Shown here: piece after piece, positions 40,864-49,171 of the stretch
Position numbering within the stretch: the first letter of the stretch is position 1
How the letters are laid out: every line of letters starts with the position of its first letter
DNA from: Palsa-504 sp963767565
GTDB lineage: Bacteria > Actinomycetota > Actinomycetes > Streptosporangiales > Streptosporangiaceae
Direction: 5' to 3'
Assembly: GCA_963767565.1 (NCBI GenBank)
Contig: CAVYEG010000008.1
Coordinates: 62,001-126,000, forward strand
DNA length: 64,000 nt
Translations under genes and position numbers: made by a program
Notes under the pieces: model-generated
What the model saw: only the letters and a program-made list of their open reading frames with translations
What the model was told of the DNA's origin: nothing
Databases searched by the model: none

Positions 40864-42039
40864 TCAGGCGTGCGCGCCCACCGTCACCGGGCCTAGGGTC
40901 AGCGTCGCCGTCGCCTCCATGACGGTGCCTATCAAGGCGATCTCGTCGTCGAGCTTCGCGAGTTGCCACACGCTGAGCTCGCGCAGGGGCTCGACGGTGA
41001 CGGCGAGCTTGCGGCCGGAGCGGCGCTGGTGCCAGACCCCGCCGACCACGCCGTCGATGAGGAGCACCGGATAATTCCCGGCCTGGCCGGCGGGGGTGAG
41101 CGCGCGGGCGTAGGCCGGACCCGGGTACAGCCGGTGCCGAGGCTGACCGGCCACGACGTAGGCGTCGAAGTAGGGCAGCAGCCGCAGGCCGCGGTGCGGC
41201 TCGGGCGGCGTCCTGGTATCGCCGGCGACGGTCCACGCGGGCTCGCCGTCCAGCTCCACCCGCTCAAGCGTGTCGGCCAGCGTGCCGAATAGGTCGGTGG
41301 CGTAGCGCGCGGAGATGCCGAGCCACTTGGCGAAGTGCTGCGGCGTGGCCGGGCCGTAGGCGTGCAGGTAGCTCGTGACCAGCGCGGCCAGCGCCGCGTC
41401 GCCGGGCGCCGGGCGGAAGGCGGGCAGCCATCGGTGCGGGTTGGTGTAGGTCACCCGGCGGCCGCGGTCAGGGCCGAAGCACAGCACCCCGCGGTGCGCC
41501 GCCGTGCCGGTGAGCTGGCGCCAGCGCGGCCACTTGTCCTGGAACGCATCCATGGTCCGCTCCACGGCCCACGGGCCGGCCAGGTCCGCGAGCGCCCCGG
41601 TCAGTTCGTCGACGGTCAGCTCGGCGTCCGCCAGCGCGGTGCCGATGGCCGCGATTACCCCGTCTGCCTGCTCGGGGGTGAACCGCACCCCCTCCGGATG
41701 GGTCGGTACCGGCGACGGCAGGGCCGACAGCGCACCCGTCCACATGGGCAGATCGACGGCGGGCAGCAGGTGCACGGTGCCGCGCGGGCCGAACGTCTTG
41801 ACCAGGGTACGGTCCTGCCACAGCGCGCGCTGCACGTCGGCCCGGGTGGCCCCGGCGATGCGCCGTCCGATGGAGAGCTCGGCGGCGCTGAGCACCTGGG
41901 CGTGCGCGCCGCACATCACCGCGGTGATACCGTCCGGGCCGAGCCCGGTGGCGGGTTCGGCCAGGGCGTGCCTGGCCATCCGCCGGGCGGTGACACCCTC
42001 CCAGGTCAGGGAGGCCGGGGACGCAGCGCTCATGATCAT
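40864..42039 (-). CDS. Winged helix DNA-binding domain protein (HTH_42/AlkZ-like)
   Basis: A 391-residue member of the HTH_42 group that includes the DNA glycosylase AlkZ. Family segments are CGAHAQVLSAAELSIGRR, the DRTLVKTFGPRGTVHLLPA strand, AFQDKWPRWRQLTGTAAHRG, RLLPYFDAYVVAGQPRHRL and the C-terminal PVLLIDGVVGGVWHQRR. In AlkZ a QxQ/QxD motif is catalytic; here only a single Gln in HAQ is visible, so glycosylase activity is uncertain. ATG 42039 or 42033. A role in DNA repair or drug self-protection is possible. Confidence 0.85.
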   Translation of the reverse strand: MIMSAASPASLTWEGVTARRMARHALAEPATGLGPDGITAVMCGAHAQVLSAAELSIGRRIAGATRADVQRALWQDRTLVKTFGPRGTVHLLPAVDLPMWTGALSALPSPVPTHPEGVRFTPEQADGVIAAIGTALADAELTVDELTGALADLAGPWAVERTMDAFQDKWPRWRQLTGTAAHRGVLCFGPDRGRRVTYTNPHRWLPAFRPAPGDAALAALVTSYLHAYGPATPQHFAKWLGISARYATDLFGTLADTLERVELDGEPAWTVAGDTRTPPEPHRGLRLLPYFDAYVVAGQPRHRLYPGPAYARALTPAGQAGNYPVLLIDGVVGGVWHQRRSGRKLAVTVEPLRELSVWQLAKLDDEIALIGTVMEATATLTLGPVTVGAHA

Positions 42040-42072
42040 CCATTGTCCCGCAAGCCCGCGACGGCCGCGTCT

Positions 42073-42229
42073 TGACAATGCAGAGTGCCCCAAGCACAAC
42101 GGGCGTTTCGACTACGTCAGCGGGAAGGCGCTCGGGGCACCGGTGCTCGAGGACGTGCGCACCTATCCGGTCAAGGTCGTGGACGGAACGGTCCACATCG
42201 AGGTCGCCGATATCCCCGGGGTGCCGTGA
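42073..42229 (+). pseudogene. Rieske [2Fe-2S] protein, C-terminal fragment
   Basis: DNAECPKHNGRFDYVSGKAL, then GAPVLEDVRTYPVKVVDGTV matches the second cluster-ligand loop and C-terminus of MocE-type Rieske ferredoxins. The first CxH loop and all upstream sequence are absent; just upstream the DNA belongs to the divergent HTH_42 gene. With half the cluster ligands missing it cannot hold a Rieske centre. Confidence 0.65.
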
Positions 42230-42297
42230 TTCTGGTCGGCTGATGGTGCTGATACTGGCCTGGCCGCGACCCGGCGGGGCGGCGCAGGGTGAAGAGC

Positions 42298-42984
42298 ATG
42301 ACCTTGAGACTTGACCAGATCAACCGGCACCGGGAACGGGCCCGGTTTGACCGCGCGGAGCTGGACGCGGTGCTCGACGCGGGGCACCACGTCGGGATCT
42401 TGAGCACGGTGGTCGACGGGCGGCCGTGGGTGGTGCCGATGCTCTACGGCCGGGCCGGCGACCGGATCCTGATGCACGGCTCGGTGGGAGCCGGGGCCCT
42501 GCGGTACGTGGCCGCGGGCGCCCCGGCCGCGCTGTGCGTCATGCACATGGACGGCTGGGTGTACGGGCACACGATGTTCGACTCCAGCGCCAACTACCGG
42601 TCGGCCGTGGTGCACGGCCGGCTGGTGGCCCTGGCCGGCGACGACGCCGCCGAGGCGCTGACTATGATCGCAGACTGCCTGACGCCGGGCCGTTCGGCAG
42701 AAGTGCCTTTTCATACCAAAAAGCAGCTCGCGGCCACCACCGCCCTAGCCATGCACATAGCCGACGGCCAGTGGACGGTCAAGGTGCGGGACGCGGGACC
42801 GGGCGAACCCGAGCCGGGCGAGGCCGATCCCGGGCTGTGGACCGGCGTCCTGCCCATCGTCAGCAGTTACGGCGCGCCGCAGACCTCGGCACACGTCCCG
42901 CCGGACACGCCGGTCTCGCCGTCGGTGCTCGGCGTGCTGCGCCGCTCCGGCCAGTTAAAGGGGCCAGCTGAAGGGGCCAGTTGA
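42298..42984 (+). CDS. Pyridoxamine 5'-phosphate oxidase family protein
   Basis: A 228-residue split-barrel flavin-binding protein: FDRAELDAVLDAGHHVGILS, RPWVVPMLYGRAGDRILMHG, LCVMHMDGWVYGHTMFDSSA NYRSAVVHGR-type segments. This group (FMN- or F420-binding PNPOx-like) includes many uncharacterised oxidoreductases. Its ATG 42298 follows GGTGAAGAG. It is convergent with a MocR regulator gene 19 bp away; both protein types relate to vitamin B6, so the regulator may act on it, though the orientation gives no direct support. Confidence 0.88.
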   Translation: MTLRLDQINRHRERARFDRAELDAVLDAGHHVGILSTVVDGRPWVVPMLYGRAGDRILMHGSVGAGALRYVAAGAPAALCVMHMDGWVYGHTMFDSSANYRSAVVHGRLVALAGDDAAEALTMIADCLTPGRSAEVPFHTKKQLAATTALAMHIADGQWTVKVRDAGPGEPEPGEADPGLWTGVLPIVSSYGAPQTSAHVPPDTPVSPSVLGVLRRSGQLKGPAEGAS

Positions 42985-43003
42985 AGGGATCAGCTAACGG
43001 GGG

Positions 43004-44488
43004 CTAGCTGACCGCCATTAGCTCCGCGGTGACCCGCCCGATCAGCGCGGCAGCCTCATCCGCCCAGGTCTCGGGCAGCCGCGAGTAGCCGCAGATCAGC
43101 CCGGACCGGCAGGCCGGCCCGGCGCAGAACTCCGACAGCGGCAGGCAGGCCAGCCCGGCTTCGGCCAGCCGGGCCACGGCGGCCACGTCGTCCAGCGGCG
43201 GGTCGAAGACCAGGGTCACGTGCAGCCCGGCCTCGATGCCGAGGGTCCGGGCGGCGGGGATGCGCGCCCGGCAGGCGGCCACGAACCGGGCCTGCCGCGC
43301 GCGGTAGGTGCGCATGGCCCGGGACTGGTGCCGGGCCAGCGCGCCGGTGGCGATGAAGCTGGCCAGGAAGGCGGTCGAAACCTGGCTCACATCTTCGCCG
43401 GATGAGTCCAGGTAGGCGGTCATGGCGGCGCGGAAGCGGGCGGGCAGCACGGCCCACGAGACGCGCAGCCCGCGGGACAGGATCTTCGAGCTGGTGCCGA
43501 AGTAGACCACGTGGCGTTCGGCCGTGGGCATGCTGCGCAGCGGGGTCAGCGGCGGGACGTCGTAACGGAACTCGCCGTCGTAGTCGTCCTCGAGGACCAG
43601 GGCGCCGGCGCCGCGCGCCCAGTCCAGCAGGCCGGCCCGGCGGCGCACCGGCATCCGGCCGCCCAGCGGGAACTGGTGGGCGGGCGTGACGTAGCAGGCC
43701 CGGTCGTTCGGCGTCAGGTCGCCGGCCCGGATGCCGTCGTCGTCGACCGGCACCGGCCGGATCACCGCGCCCGCCTGGTGCAGGGCAAGCCGGGCCTTGG
43801 CGTAGCCGGGATCCTCGAACGCCACCGGCTGGCCGGTCAGCCCGCAGGTGGGAGCGACCGCGCGCAGCGCGCTGGTGACGCTGGGGAACAGGAAGATGTC
43901 TTCCGGGTCGGCGGCCAGCCCGCGGGCCCGGCGCAAGTGGCCGCTGAGCTGCCGCCGCAGGTCCCGGTGAGAGATGCGGCCCAGCTGGCCGTGTAGCAGG
44001 CCGGTGACGTCCTCGGGCTCCCGGGCCGGTGCGGTGGCCAGCCGCATGGCCCGGGTCCAGTCTCGCGCGGAGATCAGCGCCAGGTCGGCCTGCCCGGGAC
44101 GGAGGTCGAAACGGATCTTGCTGGCGTGGCGTTCGCGGGGCGGGTGGCGGGAAGCCGGGTCCGGCGAGGCTTGGTGCCCGGCGGGTGGCGGATGCCCGAA
44201 GGCGCCGGCTCGGGCGGCCGCGGCGGCGCCGTGCTCGACGTAGGTGGAACCGCCCGGCCGGGCCACCAGGAACCCGGCCGCGGTGAGTTCCTCGTAGGCC
44301 CCCACCACGGCCGAGCGGGCCAGGCCGAACGTCGCGGCCACGGTCCGGGTGGACGGCAGCCGGTCACCGTCATGCAGCTGGCCGCCCGCGATGGCCTCGA
44401 TCAGCGCGTGGGCTACCTGGCTGGTCCGGGACCCGTTCGGTTCGGGCAGGTCCAGCGTGAAGTTGACCGGGGTGGGCGTCCGGGTCAA
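43004..44488 (-). CDS. MocR/GabR-type PLP-dependent transcriptional regulator
   Basis: A 494-residue fusion of a GntR winged HTH (residues 20-85, QVAHALIEAIAGGQLHDGDR, LPSTRTVAATFGLARSAVVG) and an aminotransferase class I/II fold (125-490). PLP motifs are VAFEDPGYAKAR, LVLEDDYDGEFRYD and the Schiff-base Lys in YFGTSSKILSRGLRV. It lies 3 bp after the stop of the amidohydrolase gene on the same strand. MocR proteins commonly regulate B6 or amino-acid-derived metabolism. Confidence 0.93.
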   Translation of the reverse strand: MTRTPTPVNFTLDLPEPNGSRTSQVAHALIEAIAGGQLHDGDRLPSTRTVAATFGLARSAVVGAYEELTAAGFLVARPGGSTYVEHGAAAAARAGAFGHPPPAGHQASPDPASRHPPRERHASKIRFDLRPGQADLALISARDWTRAMRLATAPAREPEDVTGLLHGQLGRISHRDLRRQLSGHLRRARGLAADPEDIFLFPSVTSALRAVAPTCGLTGQPVAFEDPGYAKARLALHQAGAVIRPVPVDDDGIRAGDLTPNDRACYVTPAHQFPLGGRMPVRRRAGLLDWARGAGALVLEDDYDGEFRYDVPPLTPLRSMPTAERHVVYFGTSSKILSRGLRVSWAVLPARFRAAMTAYLDSSGEDVSQVSTAFLASFIATGALARHQSRAMRTYRARQARFVAACRARIPAARTLGIEAGLHVTLVFDPPLDDVAAVARLAEAGLACLPLSEFCAGPACRSGLICGYSRLPETWADEAAALIGRVTAELMAVS

Positions 44489-44491
44489 GGT

Positions 44492-46126
44492 TCAGCGTCC
44501 GGAGTAGGTGAGCAGCCCGCCGATCACGGTGGCGGCGGGCGCCAGGTCGAGCAGTTGCTCGGCCGGGCAGGTGAGCGGGTCAGCCGGGTAGGCGACCAGG
44601 TCGGCGGGCGCGCCTGGCACCAGGGTGGCGGTGGCGGGCGGGCCCAGGAACTGCGCCCCGGCCACGGTGTAGAGCCGGATGGCCTCGGCGCGGCTGATGG
44701 CGTGCTCGGGCCCGAGGACGCCGGCCGGGGTGGTCCGGGTGGTCATGCCGTGGATGGCGCGCAGCGGGTCGAGCGGGCCGATGGGGTGGTCGGTGCCGGC
44801 GCTGATCCAGGCGCCCGCGCCGACCAGCTCGCGCCAGGGAAACAGCGCCGCGGTCCGGTCGGCACCCCAGGCGGCCAGGAACGCCGGGCCGAGCCCGTCC
44901 AGCAGGGCCTGCTGGACGGTGACGTGCACGCCCAAGGCCACGGCGTCGGCGATGCGGTCCGCGATCAGGCCGCCGTGCTCGACCACCAGCGTCCCGGGCG
45001 GGACCGGGCCGGCCTGCCGGCCGGCGTCGCGGATGGCGTCAAGCAGCAGCGCGACGGCCCGGTCGCCCATGGCGTGGGTGCCGACCGGCCAGCCGCGCCG
45101 GGCGCAGGCGGCCAGGGCGCCAGCCAGGTCGCCCCGGCTCCACATCAGCTCGCCGTGATAGCCCGCCCGGTCGGCGTAGTCCCGTTCCAGGGCGGCCGCC
45201 TCCACCCCGCCGTCCAGGACGAACTTCAGCCCCCACAGCCGCAGCCGCCCGTCTCCGGCGCCCGGCTCGATCCCCTCGGCCTCCAGGGCGTTCAGGTAGG
45301 CATCGACCGAGCCGGCCGCCTCGACGGCGGCGGGCGTGGTGAAGATCATGGCGTGGCTGCGGACGGCCAGCTGTCCGGCAGCGTGGACGGCCAGGTAGCT
45401 GTGCCACTCCTCGGGTGAGACGGCCGGGTCGCGCACCGTGCCCAGGCCATGCGCCGCGTACTGCGCTGAGGCCCGGGCCAGGCCCGCGGCCAGGGCCGGG
45501 CCGGGCAGCGGGGGCAGGGCCCGGCGGGCGGCCTCCAGCGCCGCATCCTGCACCCAGCCGGACGGGTGACCGGCCGCGTCCCGGGCGATGAAGCCGCCGG
45601 CGATGTCCGGGGTGCCGGGGCCCAGGCCCGCGGCGCGCAGCCCGGCCGAGTTGAGCACCGCGTTGTGGCCGCCCCGCTGCAGCAGCACCGGATGCTCCGC
45701 GGTGGCCTGGTCGAGTTCGGCAGCGGTGGGCAGGCGGCGCTCGGCGAGCTGCAGCTCATGCCAGTCGGCGGCGGTGATGACCCAGCGGCCCGGCGGGGTC
45801 TGCGCGGCCCGTTCCCTGATCAGCGCGATGATCTGGGCGATGTCGCGGGCCCGGGAGACCGGGACGCCGAGGATGTTGCGGGCGGCCAGCATCAGGTGAT
45901 TGTGCGTGTCGACGAAGGCCGGCAGCACGACCAGGCCCGGATCGTCGAGCACCACCGTGTCCGGGCCGCGCCAGGCGGCCAGCAGGTCAGCCGCCCCGCC
46001 GGGCCCGGCGGTGGCCGCGACCGTGCCGTCGCGGACGGCCAGGGCGGTGACCGGGCCGGTGTCCGGATCCATGGTCCGCACCGCGGCCGCTCGCACCACC
46101 AGGTCGGCAGGCGTTCCGGTGCTCAC
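44492..46126 (-). CDS. Amidohydrolase family protein (YtcJ-like)
   Basis: A 544-residue metal-dependent hydrolase. The first metal-site motif is AFVDTHNHLMLA near residue 73; the barrel continues with HSAMIF-like and KFVLDGGVEAAALERDY, WPVGTHAMGDRAVALLLDAI, VVEHGGLI and the Asp motif SAGTDHPIGPLDPLRAI. This is the YtcJ-like branch of the amidohydrolase superfamily; the substrate is unknown. No signal peptide. GTG 46126 overlaps the HAD gene stop by 4 bp, so it forms an operon HAD - amidohydrolase - MocR. Confidence 0.92.
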   Translation of the reverse strand: MSTGTPADLVVRAAAVRTMDPDTGPVTALAVRDGTVAATAGPGGAADLLAAWRGPDTVVLDDPGLVVLPAFVDTHNHLMLAARNILGVPVSRARDIAQIIALIRERAAQTPPGRWVITAADWHELQLAERRLPTAAELDQATAEHPVLLQRGGHNAVLNSAGLRAAGLGPGTPDIAGGFIARDAAGHPSGWVQDAALEAARRALPPLPGPALAAGLARASAQYAAHGLGTVRDPAVSPEEWHSYLAVHAAGQLAVRSHAMIFTTPAAVEAAGSVDAYLNALEAEGIEPGAGDGRLRLWGLKFVLDGGVEAAALERDYADRAGYHGELMWSRGDLAGALAACARRGWPVGTHAMGDRAVALLLDAIRDAGRQAGPVPPGTLVVEHGGLIADRIADAVALGVHVTVQQALLDGLGPAFLAAWGADRTAALFPWRELVGAGAWISAGTDHPIGPLDPLRAIHGMTTRTTPAGVLGPEHAISRAEAIRLYTVAGAQFLGPPATATLVPGAPADLVAYPADPLTCPAEQLLDLAPAATVIGGLLTYSGR

Positions 46127-46746
46127 CGGAGCATCCCGAGGCCATGACCGGCCAGCGCGGTCCGCAGCTCGGCGGGAGAGGTGAACCGGATCGCCAGCAG
46201 GCCGAGTCCGCGGGCGGTCTCGACGTTGCGCGGCATGTCGTCGATGAACACGGTGCGGCGCGGGTCCAGGCCGTACCGCTCCAGGAGCAGGTCGAAGATC
46301 TTGCGGCCGGGCTTGGCCACCCCTTCCAGGCCCGAGATGACGTGCCCGTCGAACCAGTTCATGAACGCGAAACGGTCCCGCCTGATCGCGAACGCGTCAG
46401 GTTCCATGTTGCTCAGTGCGTAGCAGGGCAGTCCCTGGTCGCTCAGCGCCCGCAGGATCTCGACGGTGCCGTCGAGCTGCCCGGCAGCCATTTCCTCGCC
46501 TCGTTCGGCCCAGGCCATGATCAGGTCGCAATGCCGGGGATGCAGGTCGGCGAGCTGCCGGCAGGAAGCCGTGACGTCCACGCCCAGGTCGTGACCGTGG
46601 TGCCAGGCATCGGTGCAGATCGTGGCCAGGAAGGTCTCCATGGCAGTTTCGTCGCTGAACAGCTGGCGGTACAGGTACCGGGGATTCCAGTCGATCAGCA
46701 CCCCGCCGAGGTCGAACACCACGGCCTGGACGTTCTGCTCAGCCAT
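46123..46746 (-). CDS. HAD family hydrolase
   Basis: A 207-residue HAD-like phosphatase of the haloacid-dehalogenase subfamily IA with a four-helix cap. Motif I is VVFDLGGVLIDWNP (nucleophile Asp near residue 12, the second Asp replaced by Gly, as in DxGGV members), motif II is CYALSNME, motif III is Lys in GVAKPGRKIF, and motif IV is TVFIDDMPRNVETA. ATG 46746 gives MAEQNVQAVVFD. First gene of the operon with the amidohydrolase and MocR genes. Confidence 0.92.
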   Translation of the reverse strand: MAEQNVQAVVFDLGGVLIDWNPRYLYRQLFSDETAMETFLATICTDAWHHGHDLGVDVTASCRQLADLHPRHCDLIMAWAERGEEMAAGQLDGTVEILRALSDQGLPCYALSNMEPDAFAIRRDRFAFMNWFDGHVISGLEGVAKPGRKIFDLLLERYGLDPRRTVFIDDMPRNVETARGLGLLAIRFTSPAELRTALAGHGLGMLR

Positions 46747-46831
46747 GGCGCCAGTATGCCGGACCCTAGGCCCGCTGGTACGGGCCGCAGACCCGTAGCC
46801 ACAATGGGAACGTGCGGGCGGAGAAGTGGCG

Positions 46832-47293
46832 ATGAGTCCGCGGACCGGGCCGGCCACGGTGATGACGATCGGTACCCTGTCGCGCCGGACCGGGGTCTCG
46901 GTCAAGGTGCTGCGAGAGTACGAGGACCTCGGCCTGATCTACACGGTCGGGCGCAGCGCCGGGAACTACCGGCTATTCGGCCAGGAGGCGCTGTGGTGCG
47001 TCGGCGTGATCGGGACCTTGCGCGGACTCGGGCTGACCGTGGCCGAGATCCGGGACCTGGCCGGCAGCTACCTGCAGTGCTCGGACGAACTGGTCGGCCC
47101 CCGGCTGGCGGCGGTGCTGCGCGCGGTGCGGGTCCGCACCGAGCAGCGCATAACCGAGCTGGGTGAGCTACTGCGCCGCATCGACGACTACCAGGCGGAC
47201 TTCGCCGATGAGCTGGCTGGCCGGGCCGACTTCCGCGACCTTGACCCGCACTTCGGGGAGAGCCTTGACTCTCCCCCCGGGGGGAGACCATAG
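46832..47293 (+). CDS. MerR family transcriptional regulator
   Basis: A 153-residue MerR protein with an N-terminal winged HTH (TIGTLSRRTGVSVKVLREYE, DLGLIYTVGRSAGNYRLFGQ) and a helical dimerisation region. No CxxC metal-binding pair is seen; Cys occurs only in CSDELVG and LWCVG. GGAG lies 8 bp before ATG 46832. A MerR-type promoter overlaps its stop codon and drives the next gene, which is its probable target. Confidence 0.9.
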   Translation: MSPRTGPATVMTIGTLSRRTGVSVKVLREYEDLGLIYTVGRSAGNYRLFGQEALWCVGVIGTLRGLGLTVAEIRDLAGSYLQCSDELVGPRLAAVLRAVRVRTEQRITELGELLRRIDDYQADFADELAGRADFRDLDPHFGESLDSPPGGRP

Positions 47294-47296
47294 CCT
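47265..47296 (+). promoter_or_regulatory. MerR-type promoter with 18-bp dyad
   Basis: TTGACT (47265-47270) serves as -35, TAGCCT (47291-47296) as -10, with a 20-bp spacer holding the dyad TCTCCCCCC/GGGGGGAGA (47270-47287). A long spacer around a dyad is the hallmark of MerR-activated promoters. It overlaps the merR stop and would start transcription at about the ATG of the next gene. Confidence 0.75.
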
Positions 47297-47303
47297 CGGC
47301 TCC

Positions 47304-47813
47304 ATGGGAAAACGGGGCGAGAGCATGATTCGCGAGACGACCGGCGGCAGCGGCCTGAGGTGCTGCATCCCAGGCGCCCGGCGGAGCTGGGGTCCGCCCG
47401 CGCTGCCCGCCGACACCCCGGCCAAGCGGGCGGTCGACCGCTTCCTGCCGGGTCCCGGCCGGCCCGCGGTGATCTACTTCGCCGTCGTGATCGGGCTGCT
47501 CGGCCTGGGCCAGGCTCTTCCCGCGCCCGGATATCTGGCCGTGGACGCGGTCGCCTTCCTGGCCGGCGGGGGATGGTGCGTGCTGAACTTCTGGCGCTGC
47601 CGGCAAGCACACTGCCTGCTCACCGGGATCGGCTGGCTGCTCCTGGCCCTGTTCGCGGCAGCCGAGGCCGGCTTGGGCCACAGCGTGATCCACGGCGATG
47701 AGCAACTCGTGTTCGTGGGCATCCTGGCCGTCAGCCTGGCCTTCGAAGGCGTCTGGTTCCAGGTGCACCACGATCGCGCCGTGACCCGCCGGCCCGGGCC
47801 CGGCGTCAGCTAG
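47304..47813 (+). CDS. Predicted four-helix membrane protein, MerR target
   Basis: A 169-residue protein. The first about 50 residues are hydrophilic with a CC pair (LRCCIPGARRSWG); then four hydrophobic segments follow (VIYFAVVIGLLGLGQAL, YLAVDAVAFLAGGGWCVLNF, LLTGIGWLLLALFAAAEAGL, LVFVGILAVSLAFEGVWF). Between helices 2 and 3 lies WRCRQAHC, a possible Cys/His metal or redox site. ATG 47304 would be leaderless from the MerR promoter; ATG 47325 with GGGCGAGAG is an alternative. Function unknown. Confidence 0.75.
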   Translation: MGKRGESMIRETTGGSGLRCCIPGARRSWGPPALPADTPAKRAVDRFLPGPGRPAVIYFAVVIGLLGLGQALPAPGYLAVDAVAFLAGGGWCVLNFWRCRQAHCLLTGIGWLLLALFAAAEAGLGHSVIHGDEQLVFVGILAVSLAFEGVWFQVHHDRAVTRRPGPGVS

Positions 47814-47961
47814 CTGCTGGTCCCTTGACCTGGGGCCGCCGGGCGGTTCATCCTGAGCGCCTGGACAGCGCGGCCGCCTCGCGCTGGCCGCCGCCTAATC
47901 CCTGGAGCAGGATGGCATCCACACGGGCGGCGTTGGCCAGCCAGGCGGGCAGGAGGGCCGG

Positions 47962-49146
47962 ATGGACACGACCGGAGCAGCCGCAGACCGGGACGACGCG
48001 GGCCGTAAGGCAGCGTCCCGGATGGCGGCGGCCGCGCTGGCCTGGCTCGACGCGCTCAGCCCGGCGCAGCGGGCGGTGGCCGCCGGCGCCGCGCCCAGCG
48101 CGGACGGCGAGGCCGACGCCGAGCGCAGGCGCTGGTTCTACACCCCCACCGACCACGGCGGCCTGGCCCTGGGCGACCAGCGGCCCGCGCAGCAGCGGCT
48201 GGCCCACCAGCTGGTGGCCTCGGGCCTGTCCACCGCCGGATACGTCACCGTGGCCACCGTCATCGGGCTGGACAACGTGCTCGACCAGGCCGAAGGCTGG
48301 AGCGTCAGCTGGGGCCGGGAACGGGGCCGTGACCCGGGGCTTTACTACCTGCGGGTGTTCGGCGAGCCGGGCGGCGCGGCGCCGTGGGGCTGGCGGTTCG
48401 GCGGCCATCACATCTCGCTGAACAACCTGATCGCCGGCGGCGCGGTCCGCTCGGTGACCCCGTGCTTCCTGGGTGCCGACCCGGCCGTCTCGCCGCTGCT
48501 CGGCCCGGTGCCGCTGCGCCCGCTGGCCGGGGCCGAGGACCTGGCCCGGGAGCTGGTCCGGTCGCTGGATCCGGGGCAGGCGGCCCGCGCGCTGCTGCTC
48601 GACCGGGCCCCGGCGGACATCGTCGGCGGCAACCGGGAGCGGCTGGCCGAGGGCGACCAGATGATGTACCTGCGGGACCTGTGGCGCCGGCCGTTCACCG
48701 ACCCGGAACTGGCCGAGCGGCTGGCCCGGATGGACGCCGACGGCGAACGGGCCTCCGGTTACGACGACGCCGACTACCAGCGGCTCGCCCTGACCGCAGC
48801 GCCGAAGGGGCTGCCCGCGGCCGGGCTCGACGCCGGGCAGCGGGACCTGCTGCGCGCGCTGCTGACCGCCTACCTGGGGCGGGTACCCGACGGGCTGGCG
48901 GCGGCGCCGGACTACGCCGGCGATGCCGCGCTGGATGCGGTCCACCTGGCCTGGGCCGGGCCCACCGAGCCGGGCCGGCCGCTGTACTACCGGCTGCAGG
49001 GCCCGCGGCTGCTGATCGAGTACGACAACACGCAGCGGCAGGCCAACCACGCGCACTCGGTATGGCGTGACCCGGAGGCCGACTTCGGCTACGACGCCCT
49101 CGGCGAGCACCTTGCTGCCTACCACCGGGCCGCCTACCACCGGTAG
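47962..49146 (+). CDS. DUF3500 family protein
   Basis: The 394-residue product matches DUF3500 throughout: WFYTPTDHGGLALGDQRPAQ, the VIGLDNVLDQAEGWSVSWGR region, WGWRFGGHHISLNNLI, and the C-terminal LIEYDNTQRQANHAHSVWRD PEADFG type ending. The conserved HH and HAHSxWR residues suggest an enzyme, but the activity is unknown. GGAGGGCCGG precedes ATG 47962. No signal peptide is visible. Confidence 0.9.
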   Translation: MDTTGAAADRDDAGRKAASRMAAAALAWLDALSPAQRAVAAGAAPSADGEADAERRRWFYTPTDHGGLALGDQRPAQQRLAHQLVASGLSTAGYVTVATVIGLDNVLDQAEGWSVSWGRERGRDPGLYYLRVFGEPGGAAPWGWRFGGHHISLNNLIAGGAVRSVTPCFLGADPAVSPLLGPVPLRPLAGAEDLARELVRSLDPGQAARALLLDRAPADIVGGNRERLAEGDQMMYLRDLWRRPFTDPELAERLARMDADGERASGYDDADYQRLALTAAPKGLPAAGLDAGQRDLLRALLTAYLGRVPDGLAAAPDYAGDAALDAVHLAWAGPTEPGRPLYYRLQGPRLLIEYDNTQRQANHAHSVWRDPEADFGYDALGEHLAAYHRAAYHR

Positions 49147-49171
49147 CGGTCCCCGGGCCAGGCGGGCGCGG

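Noticed and set aside
43004..44488. Naming the MocR gene pdxR because a PNPOx-like gene is adjacent
   Set aside because: The two genes are convergent, and no pdxS/pdxT is present. The pairing may be chance, so no symbol was given.
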